Shown piece after piece: positions 63,933 through 64,000 of a stretch of 64,000 nt of DNA. Position numbers and translations under genes: made by a program. The notes under the pieces were generated by a model. It ran no database searches, was not told where the DNA came from, and was given only the letters and a program-made list of their open reading frames with translations. The stretch's first letter is position 1, and each line of letters starts with the position of its first letter. This DNA comes from Pseudorhodoferax sp. Leaf274 (GTDB taxonomy: Bacteria > Pseudomonadota > Gammaproteobacteria > Burkholderiales > Burkholderiaceae_C): the NCBI RefSeq assembly GCF_001422445.1, contig NZ_LMNA01000001.1, forward strand, positions 162,931-226,930. The letters are read 5' to 3'.

Positions 63933-64000
63933 TTAGACCCGGTCCAGGGCGGCCTGGCGTGCGTGCTCCCTGGCCTGCGGCGTCGGCGCCGCGCGTTCGG
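63933..64000 (-). CDS. C-terminal end of an unidentified gene running in from the right
   Basis: Minus-strand open frame entering from the window edge and ending ...AREHARQAALDRV with a TAA formed by the IS target-site duplication. The same stop would have existed before the insertion, inside the attC end GTCTAAC. Position directly upstream of an attC makes it the preceding cassette gene, or the last gene before attI. The GC is high compared with the other cassettes. Only 22 codons are visible. Confidence 0.4.
   Translation of the reverse strand, partial: ERAAPTPQAREHARQAALDRV

Overview
The window is high-GC DNA (long spurious antisense ORFs everywhere, strong G/C third-position bias) from a betaproteobacterium, most likely a Burkholderiales/Comamonadaceae-type soil or water organism. 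The pointers are a nag-type salicylate/gentisate operon, five Bug/TctC solute-binding domains, a 2-aminobenzoyl-CoA-type hybrid pathway, many CaiB and acyl-CoA enzymes, and a chromosomal-integron-like cassette array. No rRNA, tRNA or CRISPR array was seen.

Layout. (1) 1-7.9 kb: the 3' end of a NagAa-type reductase, then a minus-strand operon for salicylate 5-hydroxylase (nagGH, Rieske ferredoxin, FAD ferredoxin reductase) and gentisate cleavage (nagK, nagI, nagL) with a Bug protein. Its promoter carries a NahR/NagR-like box. (2) 7.9-12.8 kb: cheW, a chemoreceptor and a PAS-GAF-GGDEF-EAL protein, translationally coupled. (3) 13.2-17.4 kb: conserved unknowns, an EamA transporter, and an ATPase + HNH nuclease pair resembling the Septu defence system. 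(4) 17.5-23.4 kb: CoA-transferase, periplasmic protein and GntP permease behind a good sigma-54 promoter, with a divergent sigma-54 activator that is frameshifted. (5) 23.4-32.4 kb: an aerobic CoA-dependent 2-aminobenzoate (or salicylate) pathway with its MarR regulator. Two 40-bp near-identical promoters drive the ligase and the monooxygenase units; a fasciclin gene and a thioesterase remnant lie between them. (6) 32.5-37.3 kb: a homoserine-dehydrogenase-like/SAF protein, hpd, an SDR and a class II DAHP synthase. (7) 37.3-50.6 kb: CoA-transferases, an HMG-CoA-lyase-like enzyme, a MaoC-type hydratase, an aspartase/fumarase-superfamily enzyme, Bug proteins and a PrpF isomerase. I propose they form a route trans-aconitate -> itaconate -> itaconyl-CoA -> citramalyl-CoA -> acetyl-CoA + pyruvate. 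Two of the transcription units share a 33-bp operator. The PrpF gene seems to have landed inside a Bug gene, leaving an orphan signal peptide upstream and a signal-less Bug domain fused downstream. (8) 50.7-55.9 kb: a small aromatic-cleavage cluster (flavin hydroxylase, VOC dioxygenase-like protein, FAH hydrolase, IclR regulator) behind overlapping divergent promoters. (9) 55.9-59.7 kb: sulfatase, VOC proteins, DUF2164, racemase-like protein, GNAT. (10) 59.8-64.0 kb: a lower-GC integron cassette array with five attC sites, one interrupted by an IS5-family element.

Together the region is a catabolic island: chemotaxis, uptake by Bug and GntP systems, and local regulators (MarR, LysR, IclR, sigma-54) surround short modules that feed gentisate, CoA-thioester or C5/C6-acid intermediates into central metabolism. 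Product names rest on recognisable motifs and family resemblance read by eye. Substrate assignments are inference unless stated.
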